The position numbers and the translations under genes were made by a program. Of a stretch of 64,000 bases of DNA, positions 37,426 to 49,265 are shown in pieces. How positions within the stretch are numbered: position 1 is the stretch's first letter; every line of letters starts with the position of its first letter. The notes beneath the pieces are model-generated. The model did not search any database and had not been told where the DNA came from. It saw nothing but the letters and a program-made list of their open reading frames with translations. The stretch is from Sphagnum compactum (lineage: Eukaryota; Bryophyta; Sphagnopsida; Sphagnales): NCBI GenBank assembly GCA_965153455.1, contig OZ234498.1:2976001-3040000 (forward strand), in the 5' to 3' direction.

Positions 37426-37720
37426 CACTACTAGAAAACATGTCCTCTTTTCATTACACAATTCCACCTAAATTGCAATGAGTGGATTGAACTTTGCCAA
37501 AACCATTATGCCTACATTGAAACCATTAAGTTGTGGTTGTTGGTAGACCACTTCCACTATAATCCACCATAGTTCCACCTCACTGTGGGGCATAGTGGAT
37601 TTTTAGAAGCATGGATATTTGAAACCACTAAGTTATGACTATTGGTGGACCACTTCCATTACAATTCCACCATAAATCCACTTGACTATGGGTCATAGTG
37701 GATTCTTAGTGGCATGGATT
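37426..37720 (+). mobile_element. CACTA-type terminus with subterminal repeats
   Basis: CACTACTAGAAAACATGTCC at 37426 is a classic CACTA-family end. It is followed by alternating TTCCAC and AGTGGA words up to about 37715. No matching partner with a target duplication was found; the element at 38293-39294 has its own paired ends. Confidence 0.6.
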
Positions 37721-38292
37721 TTTTTAATAACTATTTATCGATTTAGGGTATTTTTAAAACTTTTTGTGGATGGTGTTTCCATGAGTTTCAGTGTAACTAG
37801 TCTGTGTGAATTTTTTTTGCAACAAACCCAAATCCTTGTATATATGATTAAACATAATCAATATTTCCATAAACTTGTTCATGGGGTATTTGACCCATAG
37901 GAAAAATTGCCCCAATGTACCTACTTGAATGAAGTTCACTTAGAGTTAAGTTATAGGTTCCATAGTACTAAAATAAAGCTCTAGCTTCAAATGTCCAACA
38001 AAGAAAAGACAAACAAATGTTCTTAACTTGATGACCATTTAAAAATGAAACAAAGGCAAAATGCAACAAGCAAATAAACATGCATTCATATCACAAAGTT
38101 GTTTTTTTTAAAAGGTCTACCAATTGTAAGCCATGAACATGTGTCACAATCTTATATTATGTAAGATCCTTGTTCACATGACAAAAGTGAACTCTAATAT
38201 CATCATATAAGTGAATTTAAAGCCTTTGCAAACAATCGACCATTCTAACTTCAACCCAATCGAACATTTTCTTGGTCAATTTAACTTCACAT

Positions 38293-39294
38293 GACTACTA
38301 TAGAACTTGTCCCTAAACCACTATGCACTTCCACCCAAGTTAGGCCAAGTGGAAAGGAATTCATCCAAACCACTAACCCATGGTTGTTTAGTGGACCATT
38401 TCCACTTGAATGCGTACATAGTGGATTAGGTATGAATTTCATGGAGAGTTTGATTAAGTGGCTCATGTTTGACATTTTGAAAAGTTCACATCTTAAATTA
38501 ATTACAATTCCTACATTTAAAATAATTATCAAACTATAAATCCTGTAATTATACCTTATGGTTTTGGTCACAAATATCAATAAACCACCCTATAGATATC
38601 CCTAAACATGTGATGGGTCAAAAAATTTAGAAAAAAGTTTAAGGATTTCAACGTGAAATGGAATATCAATTGTAAAAAGTGATGAAAATCACAATGAGTT
38701 AAATTTTTAAATATGAAAAAAATATATATTGGAAAAATTTCAATGCATTTTATAATTAAATTACTCATTTTATGATGGACTATTTTTTAATTTTAATTTT
38801 GATATTACTATGACATATTTTTTGAATCCACATTTTTCAATTTGTGTGTGACAAACATAATGTCATCATTTCAAAAGTCCACAAGGAGTTCATTTTTTTA
38901 AAAAAAACTCATCCATAATTTTTAATAAGATTCTCTTAAAGTCTATTGCAACATGGATAATGAAAATATGGAAAATTTTAATGTTTGGTGTGATTTTACA
39001 TTTTAAGTTCATCTATAATCTAAAAAAATTACAACTGTGACTCTAAATAATCCACCTAATTGTGCTTTCACCCATTATTAGTGATTTCATAGTGGATTCA
39101 TAGTGGATTTTCAGTGGAAATTGGTGGATTTGAGTGGATGGAAATGGTGCATGGTGAAATCATAATGGACACCTTGCCATGGGTTCCAGATCACTCATCA
39201 TTTTCATTGAGAATCCACATGGGTGGAATGGGGACTTTCCTAGTCAATGTTGAGTGGAATGTCAAATGGAATAGGGACAGGTTTTGTAGTAGTG
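38293..39294. mobile_element. Non-autonomous CACTA element, 1002 bp, target duplication CAT
   Basis: The left end (38294, ACTACTATAGAACTTGTCCC) and the reverse complement of the right end (39294, ACTACTACAAAACCTGTCCC) match in 17 of 20 bases. The right end closes with the canonical TAGTG; the left end has G instead of the first C. CAT precedes the left end (38290-38292) and follows the right end (39295-39297), a 3-bp target-site duplication as expected for CACTA transposons. Subterminal TTCCAC/GTGGAA repeats occur at both sides. No transposase is encoded. Confidence 0.75.
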
Positions 39295-39799
39295 CATCTT
39301 CGATAAAAACCAAGCCTATAACATTGCAAAGTTTTTCATGTTGTTCCTCCAACACACCAAAAATCTATGTTACACATGGGAACCCAACCATTAGTTCTTT
39401 CAAACTCAGAACACTAACATGTACAAAATATAATACAAATGTCTTTGGTTAAAATGGAATCCACTAAAAAATCCAGCAATTGATTTTTTATTTATTGCCA
39501 ATAGCCAAAGTCCATGTTAATTATTCAACATGAAATTGTGCAACTTTAACTAATTCATATTACTATCAATTCATAAACTAAAGATTGACCATTAGTTGAA
39601 AATCCTTTTTTTAATACACAATGGAGGATTACAATGCTTAGTTTTTCATGACACAAATTTGTTTAACATCATGTTCTCCCACGTTTGTATGCAACCTGAA
39701 CATGATGTGTTCTTGTTGTGTAAATCACATCAACTTGGTATCAACTCCAACAAACCTAAAATGATACATCTTATGAGTTACATTAATCATCAAACATGT

Positions 39800-40145
39800 G
39801 CAGAGGTGAAATGAGTGGAAGATGGGTGAAAGATCAAAAATGGAAAATACATGCATGTGGTGGAAGATGGGTGGATCACTTATTTGAAAAACAATGGAAA
39901 ATAGTTGGTGAACAAAAACTGGGTGGAAAATATTGAAGGTGAAAGATGGGTAGAAGATGGGTGAAAATTGATGGGTGGAAGTTTAAATATGGGTGAAATC
40001 TAATAGGTGGAAGTTTGCAAATGGGTGGAGAATAGTTGAAAGGTGAAAAATGGGTAGAAGATGGGTGGAAGTCTACAAATGGGTGAAAATTGATGAATGG
40101 AAGTTTAAAGATGGGTGGAAGATGCATGGGTGGAAAATAGATGGT
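39800..40145. repeat. Degenerate GATGGGTGGAAG minisatellite
   Basis: More than ten variants of GATGGGTGGAA, ATGGGTGAAA and GTGGAAGTTT alternate through this stretch. Higher-order similarity is seen between 39955-40010 and 40035-40105. The minus-strand open frame through it is a by-product of the repeat. Confidence 0.7.
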
Positions 40146-40669
40146 TGGAATGCTCTAACTTTGCAAAAAACATATAAAATGTGATCATTGAAGCCTACCA
40201 ATGGATATTTTCAATGATCTATTGGGGAACATGTGTAATATGCCCATTTCAAGCACAAGAACAATGGCACATGCATTGAATAACCTTAAAACAAAAACAA
40301 AGTTTAACCACACATCTTATTACACTTGTAAATATAATACCTTTCACCCATGTCATTTTCATTCCGTGTAAATCTTGGATATTATGTTGGTCTAAACCAC
40401 CACATTTTGAGCTTCATGTTTCTAAACATGCACACCATGTCTCACATTTTAGATACATGTTGGCCAAGTTGTTTCTCCACAAAATGAGACTTAAATCCCA
40501 TCCATTTTCAAATATTCTATTCATGAACATCCACCTACTTTCTTCAAGTGCAAAGGTCACATCACTAGAAAATGCATTTGCAAAAGAAATTATTGATTTG
40601 GTTGCACATGTTTTTATTGTAACAACCAAAGTAATTTCATGCCTTCTACCCCTGGCCAAAATATTTCAG

Positions 40670-40900
40670 CATAAGCTAGCAACAAAACATCACCAACATA
40701 AGATCATCAACTACAACACTAATTGTAACACAACAACAACAATATTAGTTGTCACATTAACACTAGTTGCAACACAACATCAGCAACACCACTAGTTAGA
40801 TCAAGAACATCATTATTAAATATATAAAAAATAGTATAATAGCAATAACACAAAAACAACAACAAAAATACAACATACAAACAACACATGAAAAGTAATA
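40670..40900. repeat. CAA/AAC-rich microsatellite region
   Basis: Interrupted runs of ACAACAACA, AACACAACA and CATCAGCAACACC give a low-complexity, purine-biased tract without a fixed unit. Confidence 0.6.
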
Positions 40901-41211
40901 GCACAAGAACAATAACACTTGAGTATGGAGCAAAAGAATATCAACTAAGAACATATGTTCTTTAAGGAGAGATTAACTACTTCATCAACAACACCATCTT
41001 TAGCATCAACTTGTACATACATAAAGTTTTAGAGAAAGCATGAATAGGTGTACATGAAATGAACTTAGGGTTTTTTAATTCAATGGATGAAAGAGTAGAT
41101 GAAATAGAGTATGCCACAATATTCATTTTCAATTTGAATTTTCTTGCCCATTTTTTAGACAAATTTTTACCACACACTATGGTGATGAAAATGGTGGATG
41201 TAAACCACTAA

Positions 41212-41760
41212 GTTTAGGTTTTAGATCATAAAATAAAAACAAAATGAAAAGGAATGAAGTAACATATTTAGATTAGCTATTGTTTTTGGTATATATGAGA
41301 AGTTGAACCTTGATGTGCTTGATGGGGATGGATTAGATGGAACTCAAATTGCATTAGGTTGTAAATTTGAAAGGTAAGAGACCAGCAACAAATGTTTTTT
41401 TTATGTGCATCATGTTTAAGAAAACTTCAACTTGTGTGTAAATCAAAAGTCACAACTCTCTTACATAGTAGTTTAGGTTTTAGATCATATAGAGAAAAAA
41501 TAAAATGAGAAGGAAAGAAGTAGCATATTTTGATTAGAAATTCTTTTTGTATAAGAAAAATTGATTCTTGATGTGCTTGATGGGGATAGATTAAATGGAA
41601 CTCAAGTTGCATCAGGTTGCAAATTTGACAAGTAAGAGATTTTTAATGTGCATCATGTTCAAAAAATGTGTAACTTGTATGTAGATTAAAAGTCACAACT
41701 ATCTTACATAGTGGTTTAGGTTTCAATCATAGAGAATAAACAAAATGAGAAGCATTATTG
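41212..41760. repeat. ~250-bp tandem repeat, two full units and one partial
   Basis: Units start with GTTTAGGTTT or close variants at 41212, 41471 and 41714 (periods 259 and 243). They share TTGATGTGCTTGATGGGGAT, GGAACTCAA, TGTGCATCATGTT and AAAAGTCACAACT in the same order. The array ends about 450 bp before the LTR element. Confidence 0.85.
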
Positions 41761-42192
41761 TCATATCATATTGACATGCCTTTGAAAAGACACATTGATC
41801 AAATCAACAACATTGAAGTTTTCCTTTACACTCAATGTTTATGTAACTGATTTCAATGCAGTAGTTAAGGTTTGATATTTCATCTTTCACATAAGCAATT
41901 ATTATTTTTCCCCTAAAATTGAATTAGTCCAAAAAAATTGTTAGAATTCAAACCAAAGCCTAATATCATGTAATTTTTGTAACTTCAAATAAATTAATTG
42001 TGATATGTTGTGGTTGCCAATCAAGCCCCCAAAGTTAGTAACCACTACAAAAATATCATAAGAATCATATCTTTTCAACATTCACAAATCAAAACTTTTA
42101 GGGGCAAAAATATATTTTGTTAATTAGGATGGCAAGACATATAATTTCTTAGATTTTTCCACTAGTTGAAGTAAAATCCCTTAAAAATATAT

Positions 42193-43048
42193 TGTAACCA
42201 AAAAAGAGAGGGTTCAGATTCTAACAACACATGTACTCTCCTCTGTAGACCCTGGTGTCCAAGCCTTCCAGATCGATCTCACACCTACTGACTCCTTAAC
42301 CTCTCCAAAACTCGAACTGCCTGCATTCTCCCTCTGATGCATTCCGACTCAACGACTGACGGACACGAACAGCATTCCCCACACCACTTGCACACTGATG
42401 CAATTCAAAGAAACTCTTGTATCTTATTCACAGCCTATGTACATCCCGAAAGCACAAGCATTTTCTGCCATCACAGGCTCATCAAAAGAAAAAGGGTCTG
42501 ATAGTTCCTCAGTGCCTTGCCTTCTTTCTCTTTCTCTCTCTGATTCCTCTCCTTCATCCTTCTACGGCAGAAGCTCTACCATTCACCAGACGCAGCGGAA
42601 GATTTCTAGCATAGCTAAGCTCCCCTCTACAGAACTCCTCTTCTCCTTTTCCTTCCTCTTCTTTTTACACACTATCCATCCAAGAACAACTTTTTCCCCA
42701 AAACAGCCTTCCTGATCTTTCTTCAGAACGCCGTTTGTTGCATCCAGAAGCTTCCCCTTCCAAATCGCCTTGTCTTCTCCTTTACGCTCCCAAACCACCA
42801 TTCTCCATAATTGCATCACCGACCCTAGTTATAATTTGGAGCCGCCACTCAGACTCCATACCCATTCAGTGCAGCCGTCATGCAAATCTCTCAGCGCAAC
42901 ATCCCACTCAAGAAACAACAAAGCTTCCCATGCAGAAGTAAAGAAAAGGCAGCCGCCACTCAGAAACAAAACGGCTCAATTAACACATAACTTAATTTCC
43001 TTGATCAGTGGGCGTTCAAAAGTTGGGGTAACCTAATTTCCCATTACA
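42193..43048 (-). repeat. 3' LTR of the Ty3/gypsy element
   Basis: 856 bp, starting TGTAATGGG and ending GGTTACA on the minus strand. Plus-strand open frames of 60-105 codons inside it recur in the other LTR simply because the LTRs are duplicates, and they show no protein motif. Confidence 0.9.
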
Positions 43049-43055
43049 TATGTAA

Positions 43056-43068
43056 CCCCTCCCTTTTT
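43056..43068 (-). promoter_or_regulatory. Polypurine tract
   Basis: AAAAAGGGAGGGG on the minus strand, seven bases before the TG of the 3' LTR. This is the usual primer site for plus-strand DNA synthesis in LTR elements. Confidence 0.75.
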
Positions 43069-43093
43069 AAACAGCTGAGTCCCTCAGCTCCAT

Positions 43094-46000
43094 CTAGTCT
43101 GGTGGAATGTAGAAGATCTGGAGGTCCCGACGAGATCTCTCCCATTGGTGACCTTCGCCATCTTGGATGATGCACAGTCGGCAGCCTTCCTCAAAATCGA
43201 GGTTCCCCTTTCCATCTGTGTGTCCAATAAACTGGTAGGGTCCCTCCCAATTTGCACTCAAAGCCCTTCTCTTCCCTGGCTTTTTCATCTTCACCATGGT
43301 TTGACCTGCAATCAATCCCTCAAACAAATGCTTACCTCTCCGGGCAGCATAGACTTTCTTCTGCTGTTTTTGTGCCTGCTCCACATTGCACAGGACGTTG
43401 TTGTGGATGCTTCCAATGAGTTCCACTTTCTGCAGAAACTGAGCTGCAGCCTTTTCTATACCATCCCCATCGTCAGTCTCAGCAGTCAAGGCCTGCAAGT
43501 AGTTGTCAGCCCGCAAACGAGGTGTGCGGCCAGTAAGAATCATGAACGGAGAGAATTTAGTGCTTGCCTGGATTCCACATCGGTATCCAAACAGAACCTT
43601 GGCTAATTGCTCATCCCAACAATGTGTGTTGGCAGGAACAGTGGCAAGCATAGTTATGCCATGCTTGATGGTCTTGATCATACGCTCGGCCATCCCATTG
43701 CACTGAGGCCATTGGGGTGCAGTGCGTTGGTGTTGGATTGCATAGTCCTTACACATCACATCGAACTCTGCAGCCCATTCCCCCCCATTGTCAGTCAATA
43801 CGAACTTTGGGACACCAAACCTACAGATTATGTCATCCTCTAGAAACCTGGCTGCTGTTTTGGCTCCATGATCAGCAACCGCCTTTGCTTCGCACCACTT
43901 GGAATAGTGGTTGATGGCCACCAGGATATATTTGTTGCCTGATCTAGTCTCAGGCAATGGCCCTGCAGTATCTAGGGCAACTCGATGAAAAAGATCACAA
44001 ATGGGGATACTCTTCAATTGATAGTCTCCTGATCGGATGCTTCCTGAGCTCTTCACTAATTGGCACTGTTGGCAACCCCTGATCACCGTTTTTACATCTG
44101 TAGTTCGACTGTGCCAGAAGTACCTGCGTCGAATTTCTGCCAATGTTCGCTGTTCACCAAAATGCCCTAGGTCTTCGTGCATTTGTTTTACCAGAGACAA
44201 CCTCTCCTCGGGTTTGGGCACAAGCAATGTTTTGAAGAAGAGCTTCTGCTCCTTCCAACAATAATTGCTTGCCCTCTTACGAATCCTCTTGCTCTCATCA
44301 AGGTCTACTGCATCAGACAATATACCTTCCTTTATCAACATTAGACATTCTGCATCTTGCCAGATGTCAGCACAATTGTGCTTCACTCCCTGGTCTTCAT
44401 CCTCATCGAGTTCTGTGGGGTTCAATTCAGGGTCCCCGAACTCAGACAACTCTTGAGTTGCCAATACCAATTCCAACTGTTGTCGCTTATCGTAATATTG
44501 GGGCCTTCTCCTTTTCAGCACCACTTGCTCTTCTTCATGTTGTACTGGCCCATCATGCACTGGCACTGTTTCTTCGTCCGGGACAGATTCCTCCGAAAGT
44601 TCCTCTTCTGACTCAACACCCAGCATGAACGGCTGATGGCTGTGGACATTCTTCTGGTGATTGATGCCAAAACAACAAGCATTGTGCCGTACAAACCTTC
44701 TGTCCTTCCTTCTGACGCCCACCCATTCCATCTCCTTGCTTGCCATAGCACAGAGAAGTTCTGCTCCTTCTTCAGGTGCATCAGGGTGAGCACCTGTGAT
44801 GTCTCGGATCTCTTCACCGAAATCCTCATCCTCTACAACCAATCCAACTGGGTTCCTGCTCAAGGCATCAGCGTTCATGTGCCTTAGTCCTGGTCGATGC
44901 ACTATCTTGAAGCTAAAATCTTGCAGCATATCGACCCATCTGCCTCTTCGACCATGTGTATCAGATACAGTTGCTAACCACTCCAGTGGTTTGTGGTCCG
45001 TTCGTAGGATAAAGTGCTTCATATGCAAGTACTGTCTAAAGTGCATTATACCCCAGATCAGAGCGTAACACTCTCCCTCCATCGGATGAAACCTCCTCTG
45101 CGTGTCAGTCAAACTTTTGCTGGCATATGCCACCACCCTCTCGAACTTCCCTTCTTTCTGGGACAGGATAGCCCCAACTCCCTTGGGTGACCAGTCCACG
45201 TCCAGCCAGAAGGTTCGTCTAAAATCTGGTCGTGTGAGTACAGGCGCGTTCACCAGAGCTGCCTTCAATGCCTGGTATGCCTGTTCACAGTCCACATCCC
45301 ATGCAAATACAACGTCCTTCCTTGTCAACTCAAACAAAGGACCTGCTAGATTCGAATAACCTTTAATGTATTTTCGGTAATAACCTGTCAGTCCTAGGAA
45401 AGATCTGACACTTGTGACATTTTTTGGAGTCGAAAAATGTAAGACCGCCTCAATCTTTCCAGGATCCGGTTGTATGCCTTCTCTGCTCACAACATGACCT
45501 AAGAAGGTGATACTCTTAGCAGCAAAACAACACTTGCTAGGATTGAGCTTCAGATTTACTTCCCTTAGTTTGCAGAGTACTGCATCTAAATGTCGAATGT
45601 GGTCGCCCCATGTTTCATTGTGGACATTGAGGTTGTCCACGAACACCTTCAGAAACGTGCTCCCCAAATCCTTGAAGACTTCCGACATGGTCCGAGTGAA
45701 CGTGCTCGTCGCATTCTTGAGTCCGAATGGCATCACAGTCCAATCATACAATCCAGTTTTGGTGATCAGTGCCGTCTTCTTCATATCTTCTGGAGCCATG
45801 CGTATTTGCCAAAAGCCAGACTATAGGTCGAGAGCAGTGAACCATATTGACTTCCCTAGCTGATCAATTACATCCTCGACGAGAGGCATCGGAAACATGT
45901 CTCAACGCGTTTGAGCGTTGAGAGGTCTGTAGTCCCCACAGAAACGCCTACTCCCATCTTTCTTCACTAGCAGTGTTATCCTACAGGCATATTCTGAGTT

Positions 46001-48472
46001 GCTAGGTCGCATCTTACCTAGATCAACCAGAACATCGATCTGCCTCTTAACTTCAGCCTCCTCCCAGTAAGACAATCGTCCAGGAGATGCATTGCAAGGC
46101 GGGAATCCCTGCGTATCAATGCTATGCTCACCGATGGTGCAGTAGCCCAGTTCGCCCTTGTTCCAAGCAAAGACGTTCTTGTATTTCTCTAGGGTTACCC
46201 AGAGTTGCTGTTGCCCATGCTCATCCAAATCGGCGTCGACCTTGATCCGCTCATAGATCTCCTTCCATTTAATCCCTGACTCAGAGTGGTTGCCCGATAC
46301 GCACCCCTCATTGGTCTTGCGATCAGGTTCTTCGGTTCTCGCCTGGGCGGTTTGAAGTATCATTGGGATCACAGAGTCACGATCGGGCTTGTGCTGCTGC
46401 AACGGCACTGGCCCGAGTATATTGCGTGCGGATTCACACACGGATAGTCTGTTCTCCTCTGCATCAGATGACCACTTAATCCAGTCGGCATAGTCATCCC
46501 CATCCGAGTTCTCCTCCGTCATGATCCCATCAGTCTGCTCTTGCAACATCAGTTGCAACATTCCCTGTGGTCCTTCTGAGTTTATCAGTTCCTCAAACTC
46601 AGCATCCACGAGTTCATCATCCGAATCGCTCTGTTCCAGAGGATTAGATTCTGAGTCATGAAACTCATCATCGTCACCTTCATCGTCAGAGTTTGAAACA
46701 GATGCATCATCACCTCCTTCAACTACCTTCTGATTTTGATCAGATTCCACATCACCTCGTTGATTGGCAGGTGCGTCCTTTCTACAGGTTGCCGTCCCAC
46801 TCCTTATTGCGCCCGCGCTCACTCTCTACAGCAGATTGACCACCGTGAGTGGCAAAACCTCCACATGGGTGCCAGGTTCGTGCCTCACCTGAATCAGTCC
46901 TCGTTCCACATCAACCACAGCCCCGATTTTCATCAGAAAATCCAGACCCAGTAACACGTCGTACCCATCCGTGTCCACGACCATAAAAGTCATGGCACAT
47001 TGGACTCCCCCGATTTTCACCTGTACTTCATCAACCCGGCCCAGTGCCCGAGTGACTACTCCCGATGCTGTCTTGTAACTCTCATTCCCTGTCACAAGAT
47101 GCATTATGCCTAATTCCCTCACTACAGTAGCAGCCAAAACTGACATGGATGCTCCTGTATCCACTAGTCCCTCAATAATGCAGTCGCTGATCTCTACAGG
47201 TAAGTGCAGAGTTTTACTCCGATGCGTCTTACTGACGCAGATCCTTCGGAGTGAATGGGTTGCAGAGACCACGGAAACCTGATTCTCGATGGTCTCCGAA
47301 TCCCTTTTCCTTCTTGCTAGTTTCACCAAGCTTTCCAGGTGTTCCAGCTCACCAGGAATCATGAGAACAGTCTCCATGGGAGACAAAGAGATTTTCCCCT
47401 TTATGAAATGTGAGAGGATTTTGGACTTCACAGAAACGTCCCTGCTCATACCAGCTCCCTCCCTCTCAGCTTCAGGAACTGGTGCAATTCCTCCTGGCGC
47501 CATATCGACAGGAGTTCTTCTTCTCGGCACTCGAGTGTAGGAGAATGCATTCTCATTTCCACATAGCCTGTTGAGTTGACGTTCGGTCGCCGCCTCATCA
47601 TCAAGCATCACCTCTAAGAAATTCGCTGCCCCAGCTGTTGATTTCCCATCTTTGGGCTTCTTCCAGCACTTATCTTCAGAGTGTCCAAGTCCTATGCAGA
47701 AGGTACATTTGACACCACAGTTCTCTGTCCTATGCGGCAGATTGCACTTTGCACATTTTGGCCGTGCTTCATTTAGCCTCGGACAGGCAGTGGCCATATG
47801 GTCCTTACCTTTACAGAGTTGGCATCCTCCAAAGGCTGTGGAAGAGGATGATGATGTTGAATCATGCGAATTCCCTTTGAAGAAATTAATGAGGGTGTTA
47901 TTCAGTGCAGTAACCTGCTTCTCTACAGTGCTCTCCGATGTATCCTCCTCCTGTTCCTCTCGAAGAGGTTCATATGGTGTCTCCCCGAGTTCGCTAAGAA
48001 CTCTTTCCACCTCCGTCGCAGCCCCAACCAATTCTTCGATGTCTGCAAACACCCTTACAACGCATAACTTCCGGATTTCTGGCCTCAGTCTGGCCAGGAA
48101 TCTCCTCCTTTGCTCCACATCCGGTATCTGGCCCTTCCGAAACAACTTGTCCAGTCGTTCAAAATACCTTTGCACTCTTTCCCTAGGCTCTTGCTTGATG
48201 GCATCCATCTTCATTCGGATGTCATCAGCGTCGATGTTCCCATATTTCTGGATCATCAAAGTCCGTAGGCCTGCCCAGTCGGTAGGCGCAGGCTGAAGCC
48301 TCCAAAACCATTCCTTCGCACGACCACGTAGATTTAGCTTAGCGATCTTGAACAATTTGTCGGGAGCGAGATCACGGACCTCGGCAGCCATGGTCAATCG
48401 CTCTGCCCAGTCAGTGACGTCTTCATACTCACATCCCCAAAATAAATCGTCCAAGCCTTGTGGGCTCGTCAT
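43094..48472 (-). pseudogene. gag-pol polyprotein of the Ty3/gypsy element, interrupted by three stops
   Basis: One continuous minus-strand frame of about 1,790 codons. From 48472: gag (WAERLTMAAEVRDL onward), three zinc knuckles (CQLCKGKDHMATAC, CAKCNLPHRTENC, CTFCIGLGHSEDKC), protease with VDTGASMSVL, then an acidic linker, RT, RNase H (GECYAL, RTDHKPLEWL) and integrase with its zinc site (HEDLGH...CQQC) and catalytic D, D, E in ALDTAGPL, LTDNGGEW and AERMIKTIK. In-frame stops are TAG at 46826-46828 (after protease), TGA at 45902-45904 and TAG at 45821-45823 (both inside RT). The second Asp of the RT catalytic pair is Asn (FVDN, codon 45632-45634). The integrase half is open. Confidence 0.92.
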
Positions 48473-48530
48473 CTCCCTGAGGTTGTATCTCAGTTCTGAT
48501 CACTGCAATGCCAACAAAATATCGTCCAAG

Positions 48531-49188
48531 TCATACAATAAACTCGGATTGTGCTCCTTCATGTATTGGCCTCAAAGACTCAAAACTGGACGGAACAGTG
48601 GTAAAATTCTGCTCATCCGTGGATTCCTGTTGGAATCTCCATCCTCCTTCCTGGTCCTGCCAGATTCTCCAGCTGATTATGCGGGATCTGGATCTGCTGT
48701 GCTCCACCCGAAGCAACCGATCTCCCACCTGAAATAGGTCTTGCACACCTGGTATGTACAACCTCACAAAATGGTTGGGTGACACTTCTGATCTAGGAAT
48801 CCATATATCCCCCAGTCTCGGGACACTGCGTTGCCTCTCAGCAAGATCAGGAGCGACCCTACGCAAGGTAGGAGGCAAAGTAGAAGTTCTCCTGTAATTC
48901 CGAGGTCCACGCCCAGTCCCTCGCTCCATCGGCTACTTTCAACCAAACCCGTGCTCTAGTGTAAAAACCACTGTGGGCTACCTCCACAGCGATGTCCCCT
49001 ACTCGAGCTTGATCAGGTTCGATTCCTACAAGTCTAACCACACCAAATCCTAGAAAACGTAGAATCACCGCTCCTATCCGTGGACCATTCTGAACAGTCC
49101 AGAAATCAAATCTGCTAACAATCTGCTGCTCTCGGATTGCCTGCGTCACTTGCTCTACAGGGATTTCCTCACCACTAGATGAAGACAT
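48531..49188 (-). pseudogene. Region between primer site and gag: upstream gag part in shifted frames
   Basis: Two overlapping minus-strand open frames (49188-48859 and 48929-48531) precede the main gag frame, each offset by one base from the next. The first starts MSSSSGEEIPVEQ about 65 bases after the primer site, a sensible place for a gag start, and the second has an Arg-rich segment. They may be one N-terminal domain split by indels. I recognise no named domain. Confidence 0.55.
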
Positions 49189-49253
49189 GGTCTTTAATTA
49201 CCATAGTATCTGAGTATACACAGGTCTTACCAAGGTTATACACTCGGAACTAC

Positions 49254-49265
49254 GCTCTGATACCA
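49254..49265 (-). promoter_or_regulatory. Primer-binding site for initiator tRNA-Met
   Basis: TGGTATCAGAGC on the minus strand is the standard plant LTR-element primer site complementary to the 3' end of initiator tRNA-Met. Its first eight bases overlap the inferred end of the 5' LTR. Confidence 0.9.

Noticed and set aside
37426-39294. A single larger CACTA element using the 37426 and 39294 ends
   Set aside because: The flanks do not give a matching 3-bp duplication (AAC versus CAT), while 38293-39294 does (CAT and CAT).
42398-43036. Open frames of 65-105 codons in the LTR, repeated almost identically at 49463-50101
   Set aside because: They are conserved only because the two LTRs are duplicates; there is no protein motif and they run opposite to the element.
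43145-45863. Several plus-strand open frames of 70-150 codons
   Set aside because: All are antisense to the pol gene, whose domains are clear on the minus strand.
47652-48296. 214-codon plus-strand open frame
   Set aside because: It is the antisense shadow of the GC-richer gag coding region.
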